A stretch of 64,000 nt of DNA from Microvelia longipes (GCA_018340805.1 JACMZG010001908.1:17542595-17606594); one strand, 5' to 3'. Shown: positions 34,930 to 48,297, counted from the first letter of the stretch. Notes: generated from the sequence alone by a model not told the origin. Translations and numbers: made by a program.

Positions 34930-35090
34930 ACAAGTAGTGACGCTACTACTCGGGTTATAAAGCATACAGTGGAAATATAAGATAAAAAGTCATCGTAGAG
35001 CAACAAAATCGCATTTTTAAGGAAAAATCGCCCGGCTTGCAGACCTACACGCCATAAATTATATACTATGAATATACTCCCGCGCCATAA
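34930..35090 (-). repeat. tRNA-like SINE family member (core and tail)
   Basis: Contains TGACGCTACTACTCGGGTTA and CGCCCGGCTTGCAGACCTAC, both family landmarks. A long minus-strand open frame over this and the next element is therefore not taken as a gene. Confidence 0.6.
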
Positions 35091-35249
35091 ATTTTCAACT
35101 GAAAAATGTTTTAGTGTGGAGGACACTGAAACATTTTTCAGAAACAGATGGAGGATCTGTTCTTTTCTAGACGATTTAAAACAGCTCAAATTGCTTAGTT
35201 TAATTTTCATCAAATGATCTGAGAACGTTTTTTTATAAAAGTAAAAAAT

Positions 35250-35506
35250 CGGAAAATGATCCAATTGAGTTTAAATTTGGTACAAGTGTACACCTTTAGT
35301 TTCGTTTCAATAGAACATGTATATCCATGAATTTCGTTGGATCATAAAAGTTAAGCAGCATTGAGCTTGATCAGTGCTGTGTGGGTGACCGCTAATAATG
35401 AAACAAATGTATTTACTATCTAGTCCGAAGCAAAGAAGATGCGCGAGCGAATCCAATGTGATGAGAAAAAGTTCCGAGGTTCCCCGGACCCTATTTTTAA
35501 GCTAAT
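35250..35506 (+). mobile_element. 5S-promoter element, copy H (3' part)
   Basis: Starts just upstream of the 5S block (about 35340-35395: GTTAAGCAGCATTGAGCTTG, GTGTGGGTGACCGCT) and ends ...CGGACCCTATTTTT. This truncation is what an RNA starting upstream of the 5S promoter would look like. Confidence 0.8.
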
Positions 35507-35961
35507 TTTAGATTTATAGCATATAATGTAGCTTTAGTTTATTTCTGCTGTAAATAAAATTTAGTTCCATGCTTGAAAGAGTATTAGATTTGACCATTCA
35601 ATCCAGGTACCAGTGCTATTCACATTTATGAGTCATCTAGTCAATAAACTAACCTTTTTAGATAGGTTACTAAAAAACAGGTTAGGAGCTCTGAACACGT
35701 GTCCAACCACGTGAGATGTTACCTCTATGAACCTGTAAAATGAAACCTAAGAACCGAACCACCGGACGATAGATAATTGAGTTACCGTGTCAGTACTCAC
35801 GTAAGCACTGGTGCTAAGAAACCTGACCTTTTACGGATTACTTGGTACTAAGTTCTTTTATAGTCGGTACTTATTTTATGATTGTCCTACTTAGAATTGC
35901 CTACCTGACAACCGCGTCGTAGAGAGGAAGCTCAATGTCCTTCGTCAAGTAATAAATTTAA
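35507..35961. other. Non-coding DNA
   Basis: Nothing recognised. Confidence 0.5.
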
Positions 35962-36360
35962 TTTTTACTTTTCCTCTTTTATACCGTAGGTGTATAAGAA
36001 AAGTATTGTGTTTGCAAAAATTCCGAAACCGGGATGTCATAATCGGTTTCAGGTGTTTTAAGAACTCCCGAGAGGTTGTCACAAAGTTGTCTGCCTGTAC
36101 GTGTGTGTGTCTGTTAAAATCGTAGCTCCTAATGTACTTATGCTAGAGAGTTGAAACTTTGTACAAAAATCAGTTTACCGCTGATGGTTGTCTGATTCGA
36201 GAACCGCAAGTTGATGTTTGTTATGATCAGCATTAGTGCAATTTTATGAAATGACCTGTGTACATTTTTTGCGTAAATTTGGCGAATAGTATTATGAGCA
36301 CGCGCTAAGCAGGCCCGAAGTAGGGAGGATGATGTGGCCAGTGAGAAAAAGTTTTAAGGA
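35962..36360 (+). mobile_element. 5S-promoter element, copy I (5' part, internally deleted)
   Basis: Begins TTTTTACTTTTCCTCTTTTA / TACCGTAGG and runs through the GTCTGTTAAAATCGTAGCTC segment. The middle and the 5S block are missing, and a diverged 3' end (GAAGTAGGGAGGATGATG, GAGAAAAAGTT) closes it. Confidence 0.75.
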
Positions 36361-37354
36361 AATGCTTCCTCTCTTGGCTAAGTGATTTCCTTACATATAC
36401 ATAATAATACTCCTCACCCTAAAAACGTCAAAATAGGACGCCATATTTTTTGCAATTACAATTTATCCTCTTGTTACAGATGGTACAGAAGTAAAAGAAT
36501 GTCTTTAACATCACACACGAGGTAAACAGGACTCTTTTTACGCTCTAGAAAGCACACTGATAGGGTGGGACATTTCATATGGACCAATATTAAATCCTTA
36601 CAAATATGGTGAAAACATAGTCCTGGACTTTCGAAAATGATTTCAACCCTCCCTAGAAATGAGGAAAGAATGGTAATGTTTTTTCATGTGGTTTTTTGGG
36701 AGCCCAATAGACATTTGGGGCTCCAATATCTATTGCGAGTTTAAATTTATCAATTTTACTTTGGTAACTATTATCCAAATATTCTAATTTTGTTGCGTTT
36801 GGTATTTTTGAAAAGTTAAATTAGAATATACTGTGATATTGCTTATTTTAAAAAATAGATTAAATTCTAAGAGATTTTATATCAATGTCTTTAATAACAA
36901 ATATGTATAGATATTTGTTTTAAAATCTATCATAGGATAGATGTTAAACAATAGGTTGATTAAAGATTACCAGAATATGGTGCATTGATATCAAACTTCT
37001 TAGAATTTAATTCAATTTCCAAAATAAACAATATTACGGTATGCTCTAATTTAACTTTTCAAAGTTACCACAAGTGGTTACAAAATTACCATATTTCGGT
37101 AATAGTTACCTAAATGAAATTGGTAATTTGAAAAATTTGCTGGGGTAGAGACCATTTTCGAAATTGTAGGAACATGTTTTTACCATATTTTTAAGGAGTT
37201 AATGTTTGTTTATCTAAAATGTTCCACCCGGAATTATTGAAGGCTAAAATTATTTTATCTCCAGTCATAATGTGAAGTTTATTCATTACGTTCCTGGGAA
37301 TAAAGAAGCACTTTTCACTCCCAAGGGATAAATAGTTACTTTTTACTCCCTTGG
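36361..37354. other. Non-coding DNA
   Basis: An imperfect inverted repeat links ATTCTAAGAGATTTTATATC (36865) with GATATCAAACTTCTTAGAAT (36988). No gene recognised. Confidence 0.5.
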
Positions 37355-37520
37355 GAATAAAAAGTGTTTTCTGTAATTGGGATTATTTTTTTTTTAGAGG
37401 GAGCGGTATCCTCCCAATTTATAAGGAAGACCGATCAATTTTGTAACACTTTCCCCGTTGTGGCACCCACAAAATTAATAGGGGGTACAACAAAAAAATG
37501 TATAGTCTCAAAATCTGTTT
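37355..37520 (+). repeat. Dispersed repeat family R3, copy 2
   Basis: Second copy of the sequence at 15252-15430, with GCGGTATCCTCCCAATTTAT, AAGACCGATCAATTTTGTAA and GGCACCCACAAAATTAAT. Confidence 0.65.
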
Positions 37521-37949
37521 CAACCCAAAAGTGGTCCTTCGATCTATAAATAAATGTTTGTGTTCTTTTGGAAACCCCCAATTTATAAGGAAAAAGGACC
37601 ATGCTAAAAAAATAAAATACAACAAAAAATATGAAAATAAGAATATAACAATAATTAAATTATTTCAACGTCTGAAGGAAAAATCATGTATGCTCCTTAG
37701 GAGTAAAATGGATTTCCCCCGCAATAATTCCCCTCCCTCGGTTTCGCCCCGGGGTTAATAGTCATAACTCAGCTTTGTATCGAGTTAAACACATAAATCC
37801 CTCTATCCTCAGAAACCAAAATACTTTGGTTCCTATGGGTTTTGCCTTGGGAACCAATAGCTCAGAGAAATAATAGCATTTTAGTGAAAAAGGAACAAAT
37901 TCATGCGATGGAAATTGACTATGTTAAGCACAGAAATACGCATTCTAAA
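37521..37949. other. Non-coding DNA
   Basis: Nothing recognised. Confidence 0.5.
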
Positions 37950-38090
37950 GGAAATTCGCCCGGCATGCGGACCACCGTGCCAGAATTATTTTATGTTCTT
38001 TACAATTAAAAGAATGTTTGACATGGGAGAACTGGGTTTGATCTAGAATTTCAAGGCTGATTCCGGCCCTACCAACTAACTTTTTTTCAA
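37950..38090 (-). repeat. tRNA-like SINE family member
   Basis: Core AATTCGCCCGGCATGCGGAC and CACCGTGCCAGAATTATTTT, the closest match to the family consensus. The head is degenerate. Confidence 0.65.
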
Positions 38091-40227
38091 AGTTAATTGA
38101 ATACTATTTAATAAGAATTTAAACCCGATCCTTCTACGAAGTGAAAATAAATCGGTTCCGCTTTTTTTTCTTTCGACTAATATTACTTGTGAAAGGATCC
38201 CCAGGACTCAGCTCGAGACCGGTACCTGATAGATGGTACGGGTTATGACGTCATTAAAACTTAATCCTATTGGCTGATAATGACATCATACCACCCTACT
38301 TGTTTCCAAGAAGGACTCGGAGAGGTCACAACCCTCCAGGTTCTATTGAACCAGTTTTGGAGGTAAAATTTCTATAATTTATTGTACAAAGGATAAAGGG
38401 ATAGAATCACCTGTCTGATAATGACAGAAATGTACTTCTTACATCATTAAATTTTTACTTTCTGACGGTATTGCATCATCTTTGGATATATCGCATCAGA
38501 TTTAGTTCAGTTAACTGCGATTTCAAGGTTTTTTATGGATTTTATGAAAGAGAGGAACAATTAACCGCAAACTTTAGTTGGTTTAGTGTCTTTCAGACTT
38601 AATACGATAGGCCTCAAATATAACTCCAACTCACTCGCTAACTTAATTTCTATAGCTTATTAATTCGAGCTTACATCTTTTGTCCTATTTTGCCCAACCG
38701 TCTACAGTCTACATCGAAAGTTAAAGCTTAGCTGTGCCAGTTAAAGTCTAACACGATCTAAATATTTGATTTTTTTTGTGAGTTTTTCGTCAGTATAAAT
38801 TTTACTATTTTTAATTTATCTTACCTACTACTACTAGCGATGTTAAAGAAATAAATAAGAGGCCTTCGGCCTATGGTACGCGACAACATGGTGCTTGTCC
38901 TATATCAGTTTGCCATATTACTAGTTTATAATAGTGACATACTGCCACGATATAAGCGAATTTACAAACTTATTTGTCATAAACTTGATTTTTTTAAAAA
39001 TTATAGTATATATGTTAATCGATAAACTAGAACTAATGCTGATAATAAAATGTAACTTTAACTTCCATATTTGTTAACAATACATGTAGTAGTAAATTTT
39101 TATAAAATTTCAGCCCAATCAAAATTATTAAAAATTTTTTTTTTAATTTTTTGCTGAGTAATTTTGTGGATTAATGACATCACAGATATTCCACAAATAA
39201 AACAGTAGGCTTCGGGACATTAACAAGGTCGATTTTGTACCATGTGTCATTTCAATCCGAGAAAGCGTTCAAAAGTTATCGTGTCCTAAAGAAACGTCTA
39301 GGGACAAAATCTCGTACATACACACACACACACACACAGATTAATAATAATGATTTTTTTTACTGAAACCGTAGTTTTATAAAAATTATTCGTTTCAGGC
39401 ACTTGCAGGACGTTTTAAGTTGTTTTCATTATACTCTGTGTGTGTGTGTGTGTGTAACTACTGCTGTGTTTATGCTAGAGAGTAGAAACTTGGAACTAAA
39501 ATCAAACTTCAGGTCAGTTTTACTGCCCAGAAGATAATATTTTTAGAATACGTTTATCTACGTTTTGCTGAGCCATCAAAAGTTTAAAAAATGGTTAAAA
39601 ATCGAAAATTTCAGAGTTGAAATTTGAAAAAAATACATCTAAAGAAAATCAACCTAACCACAACATTTAATTTTAATATTGGTCACCATTTTGTGATTTG
39701 TTTTATTTATAAAAACGGACCAGAGGTCCAAATACAAATAAAAGTAATAAGACAATAATAAAATACAAACTGAAAAAAACAAACTAAAAAAAACTATTTA
39801 AAGAAAAATAAAAAATAAAGATTAAACAAGATTAAAATAATAATAATAAAAACTTTAACTTAACAGAAAAGGTAACTAATAAACGCATAGTAATATTAAT
39901 ACTGATAATAATACGAATGAAGACAAACAAAATATTTACCTACATTGAATGTTTTTCCTAAAGAAATTTGAATGCTCTTTTTTGAGAAACCTTAAGTCAT
40001 AATACCAAATTTACAATACAATAAAAATGAACGATAAAGGTGCATTTAATTAATATTAAAGAGGTAAAAAAATTTGACACATATATAGTTAAAATAAATT
40101 AATATAAAAGGCAGTGGTTAAAGTTTAATAAATTGAAGTAATTGATAATTAATAATTGAAAGATTATGCATAAATAACAGTACTACTATATGATTAAGAA
40201 ATAAAATTGGAAAAATAATAAATAAAT
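38091..40227. other. Non-coding DNA with two diverged 5S-element relatives
   Basis: At 38250-38310 GGTTATGACGTCATTA is mirrored by TAATGACATCATACC. At 39020-39330 (minus sense) and 39375-39640 (plus sense) the order of motifs (GAACTAATGCTGATAATAA; TGCTAGAGAGTAGAAACTT; TGTGTGTGTGTGT) follows the 5' half of the 5S family, in opposite directions and without the 5S block. No gene recognised. Confidence 0.45.
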
Positions 40228-41184
<957 letters not shown>

Positions 41185-41419
41185 AATTATAGTTATTTCT
41201 ACACAGAAGTAATGCAATTTTATAAAGTTTTGCTTGTCAATTATAGCAGTAGTAGTAGTAAAATATTCGCCAGTTTCACGGCAAGCAGAGCAAAGCAAAG
41301 TAACGTTTTTAGGAAATTAATTTCACTTCCCCTTGGTGAATTAATTAAAAGTTTTACTAATTATTCCTGTGGCTGTTGCCTCATGGTAAATGAATTTTTA
41401 AATTCCTGCCTCCCCTTAG

Positions 41420-41472
41420 CAAGTCTTCTTACGAGTTGAGCAGCCGCTTCGTGGTGCGTACCCTGGTGGCCC
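41420..41472 (+). CDS. Candidate internal coding exon, unknown gene
   Basis: A strong acceptor (AATTCCTGCCTCCCCTTAG ending at 41419) and donor (GGCCC|GTAAGT) delimit 53 bases that are far richer in GC than their surroundings. One frame gives 17 codons, KSSYELSSRFVVRTLVA, with coding-like codon choice (GTG, CTG, GCC); another open frame gives QVFLRVEQPLRGAYPGG. No partner exon is clear, though an open, GC-rich stretch at 41654-41738 also ends in GTAAGAG. Family not recognised. Confidence 0.3.
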
Positions 41473-44326
41473 GTAAGTTAGCTGTATTGCTTTGGGACCT
41501 CTTTTATTCGATTTAGTACACCAAAAAATATATATTGCGATACATATAAGCAGTTTATCCGTATATTTTCAGCCAACTCCGCTCCGCTGATGACGTTCTA
41601 GGTTAATGATGTCATAAACTTAGTACATAATCAATCATATAAAAGTACAGAACCATATTGTTTTTGAGGGACATGAAGCGGCTCCCAGCGCCGACACAGA
41701 GAAGCATTCAAGAGGCCGAAGACCAATTATTTCTATAAAGTAAGAGTTTTTCTGTGATGTTCATAAAATAAACTTGGTGGGCTTAGCTTAATATTTGGCA
41801 GGTTTTTTTTCTCTATCTAAACGTAACCCGTTTAGAAAGCCGTTTATTTTCCATATGCCCCAATAATTATTACATATGTTATCTGCTATTAACTTAAGAT
41901 GTATAAATGACTTAAAAGGATTTTTTTTTTATAAATGAAAACGGAATTTAGCTACAAATTAAAGTAAAATAAAGGTTAATAATTTCGATTTCAAGACTTT
42001 GGCAGGTTGTCTCTACTATTTATCAACTCAATCTCTACATTGACTTGTCAGCCATCTATATACTTATGCATCGCACTTTCACATGACTGTCTGTTCATTG
42101 CATCACTTTTTGCCTTGTTATTTTCCTTATTAAATTCACATATTTATTAGCAAGCAAAGCAAGAAAAGTTTCCTTTTAAATACTCTTTACACAGCTAAAA
42201 ATTCATTCTTAGAATCTAATTGACTTTAATGACTTGTATAGGCTTGTCTTAGATCTTATTAAGTAAATTATTAACTACCTAGATTTTAATAAGAATGAAA
42301 TTTAATCTTATATTTTCCTGTTTCATATCGTCGTTTTCGTATTTGTCTTTCTTTTTCTCAGTAGAAGAGAAAGCATTGAAACAACGACAAAAAAATATAC
42401 TTAAATCGCCGTAAGTCTAGGGTTTCAATTTCAATAAAACGCCTTTACCAACCTTGTGATATGTAGGGTGAAAACGAATTAAGTTTAATGTCACTACCTA
42501 ATCGGATAAAAGCAAGTCTGAAGTAATGAAGATTAGTTCTGAAGAATCTTAAATCTCGAAACTAAATTATATCAATTAAAGGTTATAAGTTTTGGTAATT
42601 TAGTCTTAAGTGATAAAGACTTAAAAGTGAAGAAGCCGTGTTACATGCGTGTGACTATAATTTATTGGTTGAATCTAGTTCGTTTACCTTCAACCCAAGC
42701 AATCCGATACTAAGGACTACCTGATATAAGGACATATCCCGTTTTTTATTGAGAGCAGGTGTAAGGTTTCCATGACGTCAGAATCCTTTCTTTGAAAAGA
42801 CGAGCCCCCTGTCTGTTACCAGAGGTAGGTCATGCCATGGGGAATTTCCATCTTCTGGTTTATAGATGTGGAGGAAAACTACTTACACAACACAATACAC
42901 ACTTGCTCTCAGTGTGTGTAACGTGTCATTACAAACGTGCCCTAACTCAGGTGAGTGAGACGCGTTCTATGTAAATAATTACTTAATTAAAGAGACGTCA
43001 GATAAACGAACTACATAAATCTAACAAGAAAAGTAAACTACCTTCGATTAGTATATGAACATGGACGTACACACACAAAAGCACACACGTAGTGTAAATA
43101 GTTTTGTATGCATACACAACGCGCACACATACACAACGCAATGTCTGAAATTACTTGTAGAATCAAACTACCTGTAGTAGTTATGCTAATATCTACACTT
43201 ACACAAATACTCTATACATTAGATATAAAGTACATAGTTTTGTAGTAAGGGAAACTACTTACTACTTATACACTACAATACACTCAGGCATAAATACATG
43301 CTCTCAGTGTATGTAACGTGTCATTAACAACGTAGTTATTAATTGATTATTAACGCAAGTTTTCCTAACTTGCGAATACATTCGCTTACAGAGAGATTGT
43401 ATTTGCAGCCACTCACCACAGACATTAGCATTTGATATTTGTACGTTCATATACAGTAATAGAAACACTTGAATCTATATAAACAAACGCTTCATTTGTA
43501 TATACATATATTCGTCAATTATACATTGATACACACTAACAGAAACACTTATACATACACTAAGAGACACAACTATTACTTAGATGTTTGTATACATACA
43601 CACCTATAAGTTCATACACAGACAGACTCACGAAAACTCGTCAGCTGTACACACACACATCCACTCACTAGTCACAAAATTATACCCTGGTTGTTCTAGT
43701 TAATTAGTTTATACTAAGGACTCGTAATTTTCCATTAAAGAATATTATAATCCTTAATCCTGTCGTAGAGTGTTGTCATTTATTAAGCAGGATGTATAAT
43801 AACATACTACTTAAGCAAATTTAATTAATGGCGTAAGCGTTATTCTTAAAATAAATACTTCCGTCAAACCCCTTATACGTATTGTATTCTCCTCTTTAGC
43901 TAATTTTTTATCAGATAATAAGAATTATTTTAAAAAATCAAAAACATTTTAGGATAAGCATGTTCTATCTGGATAACTAACAATTTTGATGATTTGATGC
44001 TTAAATCTTGGCTACCCCACTGGTTCTCTAACTATCTGGTCGTATTCAAAAATCTGATGAAATGGATAATAACTCATAAACTTAAAAAGCAGTCAAAGAA
44101 AAGATGAAACTTTAACGTCACTTGACCCATCGCAATTTATATAATAGTGATGGGTGTGTATGTACGGCAGTATGCATTTCAGACCATACATACATATCGC
44201 ATCCTTTTATTATCTCTGATGCAAACAATAAACCTATGTTCATAATCATTTGCACAACAAATTCGGCGCGACCCAGATAAAAATTGTCAACGTGACATAA
44301 AAGGCATTTTTTTAATAAAAATATAT
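41473..44326. other. Non-coding DNA; AC-rich cryptic simple sequence at 43000-43660
   Basis: 43000-43660 is crowded with ACACAC, CATACAC and similar words. The phrase CTCTCAGTGT.TGTAACGTGTCATTA occurs twice (42905, 43302). A CAG|GTGAGT donor at 42948/42949 ends an open stretch, but no convincing acceptor precedes it. Confidence 0.45.
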
Positions 44327-45182
44327 TTTTACTTTTCCTCATTTATACCGTAGGTATAAAGAACAGAATTACGTTTGCCAACAAATTTGAAACCTGGATG
44401 TCTCCGGAATTATCTGTTTCAGATGTTTTTAAGACCTCCTGCGTAGTTTTCACAAAGTTGTCTGTGAGTGTGTGCCTGTTAAAATCATAGTTCCCAGTGT
44501 ATTTATGCTAGAGTGTTGAAACTTAGTACAAAATTCAGTCTATAGGTGTAGTTTTTGCTATTCGGAAAATAATTACTTTATTATTAATGACGTCTATGAA
44601 GTCAATAACCCCCTATAATGAATCAGCGAAAATTTCGAAAAATCATACAACATAAAAAATGTTCACTTTATTCCATCACTTTGAGATTTGGCTATGTAGC
44701 TATGTTATTAATTAACATAGCTAATTAACTGTATAAAACTATTTATGTGCTATGTTTTATCTCATTATCAGCATTAGTTCAATTGTTATCAAATGACTTG
44801 TGTACATTTTAAAAAAAAATTGTAAACAAATTGGAAAATAATCCAATTAAATTGAAGTTCGGTATATGTGTATACTTCATGTAATAAATAAATACACCAA
44901 GTTTCGTTTCAATACGCCAAATATATCTATGATTTTTGTTAGATCATAAAAGTTAAGCAGAATCGAGCGTGGTCAGTGCTTGGATGGGTGACCGATAGGA
45001 ATAAACCGTATGCATTTAATATCTGAGGACCAGCGAAACAAGGCCGGAGAGGTGTTGCAGTATAAATTTAACGACTTTTATATTCTAATGACGAGCAAAG
45101 CGAGTCCGAAGTAGGAATGATTTGCGTAGCGAAACCGATGTGATGAGTAAAAGTTCCGAGGTACCCCTTACCCGATTCTTTA
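44327..45182 (+). mobile_element. 5S-promoter element, copy K (full length, best 5S block)
   Basis: At about 44945-45005 it preserves the 5S internal control region most clearly: GTTAAGCAGAATCGAGCGTG (A box), GTCAGTGC, then CTTGGATGGGTGACCG (intermediate element and C box) and GGAATAAACCG. It ends ...CCCTTACCCGATTCTTT. Confidence 0.88.
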
Positions 45183-45819
45183 TAATAGAAATATGTCGTC
45201 ACTAACTTACTAGGTAACATTTTTTTTTTTTATTTGAGAGCTAACACACCCTCAAGAAATTTATATGTAATACATCTTTATAAAAAATTATGGTGTATAA
45301 CATGAGAACTACGTATTGGTAGACCTGTAAGGACAGTGAACTCTTATTCTAACAAAGTGAAACTTAATCCATCCTATCAATTGTTATTTATTGTTTTCTA
45401 TTATTATAGTTATATCGAGTTGTTCCTATCTGGAGAGTAACATATATCAATTCTGGGTATGGTTTAGAGTTGCGTATGACATTGTATATTTATAACTTTT
45501 GAGTCCCCTATCAATTGAAGAGAGGTATTTTTTCAGGTGAGCAAATTTCTTCCTGCCTAAGGAAGGGAAAGAGATATAACTTTATTTCTGTTCCGTAAAC
45601 AGAAATTGGACGTTAGGATTTTCCAATCCTCCAGTGTGGCACTCAATCCTTTAAAATAGATCTAATTAATATAATATTGTGATATATTCTATATTCTGGG
45701 TAAATAAAGGAATTTGTTATAAAAACGCGTTCGCTTCAGCAGTATCACTCCAAGGCTTTTCTGAAAAAATAAGCTTACTTTAAAAAAATCAGTTACAGCT
45801 GACCTCGGATTTTTCTTCA

Positions 45820-47209
45820 CCTTATTGGCTTGGCAGCGCTCATCCTCCCTACTTCGGACTTGCATCGCTCGTCCTGACAATATGAAAAATGCCTTAAATT
45901 TATAATTTAGTACATCTTCAGTCTCGCTTTACTTATCCTTAGATAAGAAAAGTAATTTTTAAGACCAGTGGTCACCCATTCGCACACTACGCTCGACGCT
46001 TCTTAACAAAAGCAATCCAACAAAACCCGTAGATATACCAGCCGTATTAAAATGAAACTTTTAGTACGTTCACACACACTTTAGATCCGCGTATCGTATA
46101 GAGTACGATCTCTCAATACGGTAATTTAAGCTGTATGAACCATGCGGAGGGGATCCGATCGCATACGCTAGAACTAGGGAGATGGAATCAAAATGGATCC
46201 CCCGATACGCTGTCTTTTTGTGTGTGTACCTTTAGAGACGATCGTATTTAACGGATAACCTTCTCGTCGAACTTTTATTTCACTTTATTTCACTTCAATA
46301 TAACCGTTTTTGATCAAATAACTTTTGGAATATTATTTTTTTTAGTGTAACTTTATTATTACGCAAAGAAATCACAATTTAATTAAATATATTTTTTGTT
46401 TTAAACTTCCTTATAACCAAAAGTGAAGGTTCACTATACAAGACGCCATGTTTTGGCGGGATCAGTTATCACTCGATCGACTAAACAAATACGCTGCAAG
46501 AACCGTGAAGTTAGTTGACCGTATTGTATACGTATTCTATACGATCCGCGGATCTAGAGTGTGTGTGAACGTACTATTTTATACTTGGACTAAGTAAGGA
46601 TGTAACTTTGTACTGAAGATGTACTAAATTAAAATTTAAGGCATTTTTCATATTCTCAGGAACTAATCTGGTTCGTTTCAAGGTTTTGAACAACTCAATT
46701 ATGCCTGTTGCTTGACTCTTTCTTCTCGACTCGCCGGCACTGATGATGGTTTGTTATTAAATTTCATTTTTGCAATGCATTCAAAGAAACGCTCAATGCT
46801 CCTTAATATTTATGATCGAACAAAAATCATAGATATACTTGTCGCATTGAAACGAAATTTAGTGTACTTATTTATTAGATAATGGTTTACACTTGTACCG
46901 AATTTCAACTCAATCGGACCATTTTCCATTTTTTTTATTTTGTTTTTAAAAACCTATAAAAGTCATTTAATAAAAATTAAAATAATGCTGATAATGAGAT
47001 GAAACCTGGCAAATTTGTTAGTGCTACGGTGATACACACAAACACACACACACACACATATAACATACACATACAGACAGACAACTTTGCAAAAACCACT
47101 TAGAAGGCCTTAAAAACGCCTGAAACTTGCTGTTTTATCCTTGTCTCGGATTTATTTGCTAACACAATACTTTTCCTATGTACCTGTATAAATGAGGAAA
47201 AGCAAAAAG
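45820..47209 (-). mobile_element. 5S-promoter element, copy L (rearranged, interrupted by another element)
   Basis: Family 3' sequence lies at 45820-46066 and 5' sequence at about 46750-47209 (ends ...AATGAGGAAAAGCAAAAAG on +). In between are a 505 bp MITE and an inverted duplicate: ATATGAAAAATGCCTTAAAT (45880) returns as the reverse complement near 46640. A 5S-like block is recognisable but worn at 45965-46025. Confidence 0.75.
46067..46571. mobile_element. 505 bp MITE with about 40 bp terminal inverted repeats and TA duplication
   Basis: The left end CGTTCACACACACTTTAGAT / CCGCGTATCGTATAG matches the right end, inverted, CGTTCACACACACTCTAGAT / CCGCGGATCGTATAG. TA lies on both sides (46065-46066, 46572-46573), as expected for a Tc1/mariner-type or other TA-targeting transposase. 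Non-coding; more GC-rich than its host. Confidence 0.85.
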
Positions 47210-47999
47210 TATTTAATGCCTTAAATTACGTTCAAAATAGATTTATTTATTTATGAATATATTTATAGGTATTTTCTAATCACTGTTGGTAGCTCGTAGC
47301 AAGGCAACTACTAAATCTTACAACCCTATATTCATTTTTTTCGGACATATATTTTTGGTATCAGGAAGCCAAACTGAATCCGACTCCTTCCCTCAACTTC
47401 CATCATTCGAACAACCATGAGGTTGTTCATAATGAAATTACGAAATTTTCATTATGAAAATTCGCTTTGAGTTATGCTATAAACGCAATACTGTTGGCTT
47501 TTATATGATTCCCTCACAACGCTTACATGTGTTGATTAATTAATTATTAATCATTAAGAAATGTCACTTGTAATTTTTCAGATCAAGTATATCGTTGATA
47601 TTTTAATTATGTGCGTACTCTGTGTAGAATATACTTAGATAATAGATCATTTATAACAAATACTGTGCTGCATAAAAGCTAACTATAATTTAGGCGTTAA
47701 TAACAGCCAAGAAACTTATATAAAATGGTCACAGCTAATCGATGTGTTTAAAAAGTCAGCTGCTAGATTTTGCTTATAGGTAAAAGACAATATCAACATT
47801 GTTAACACCAGAGATAATAAAACCCAAACGGAATAATACTTTACGACTATTTATTTCTTATGATGCGATGATTATATGACGGTAATTATATGACGGTGAT
47901 TATATGACAGTATTGAAATCGCGGCAATCTTCAAGAAATCTACTTTTAGTTTCTTTTTAATTGTTATGCAAGTTGGCAACATTGACAAAGTCAAAACAA
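47210..47999. other. AT-rich non-coding DNA upstream of LZTR1
   Basis: Nothing recognised; no clear TATA box or initiator. Confidence 0.5.
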
Positions 48000-48147
48000 A
48001 CCAGGAAAGGGTTAAAAAGCCCTGTTGAATTAATTCCGCTGTATACTTTAATTTTACTCTCTTATTTCTAATTAATTAATAATTCTTGGCTGAATTTTCT
48101 CTTAAAAGAATCAGAACTGAAGAGAATCCAATCCTGCTCCTTCTACG
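48000..48147 (+). other. LZTR1: Candidate 5' UTR exon of LZTR1
   Basis: A strong donor, CTACG|GTAAGTATC, ends at 48147. It lies about 1.95 kb before the acceptor at 50097 that opens the LZTR1 coding exon. The left edge (transcription start) is arbitrary. Only the donor is seen; the pairing is inferred. Confidence 0.35.
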
Positions 48148-48297
48148 GTAAGTATCGTCATAAATTACTGTCTTTAAAGCTTGCCTTTTTTGTCAACATT
48201 TGGTCTATTGAATTAATAATTCAACATTTTACAGAATTTTTAATTCATACTTATGTTTTGTCAGAACATTAAGAAATTGAACAAAATATTCACTAGT

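Noticed and set aside
34824..35264. 146-codon minus-strand open frame
   Set aside because: It spans a SINE fragment and the start of a 5S element, starts inside repeat sequence and matches no family.
42747..42948. Possible exon ending CAG|GTGAGT
   Set aside because: No good acceptor, and its second half is duplicated low-complexity AC-rich sequence at about 43302.
44960..45000. Functional 5S rRNA gene
   Set aside because: Only the internal control region is conserved; the 5' and 3' thirds of a 5S gene are absent, and the block is repeated inside a mobile family.
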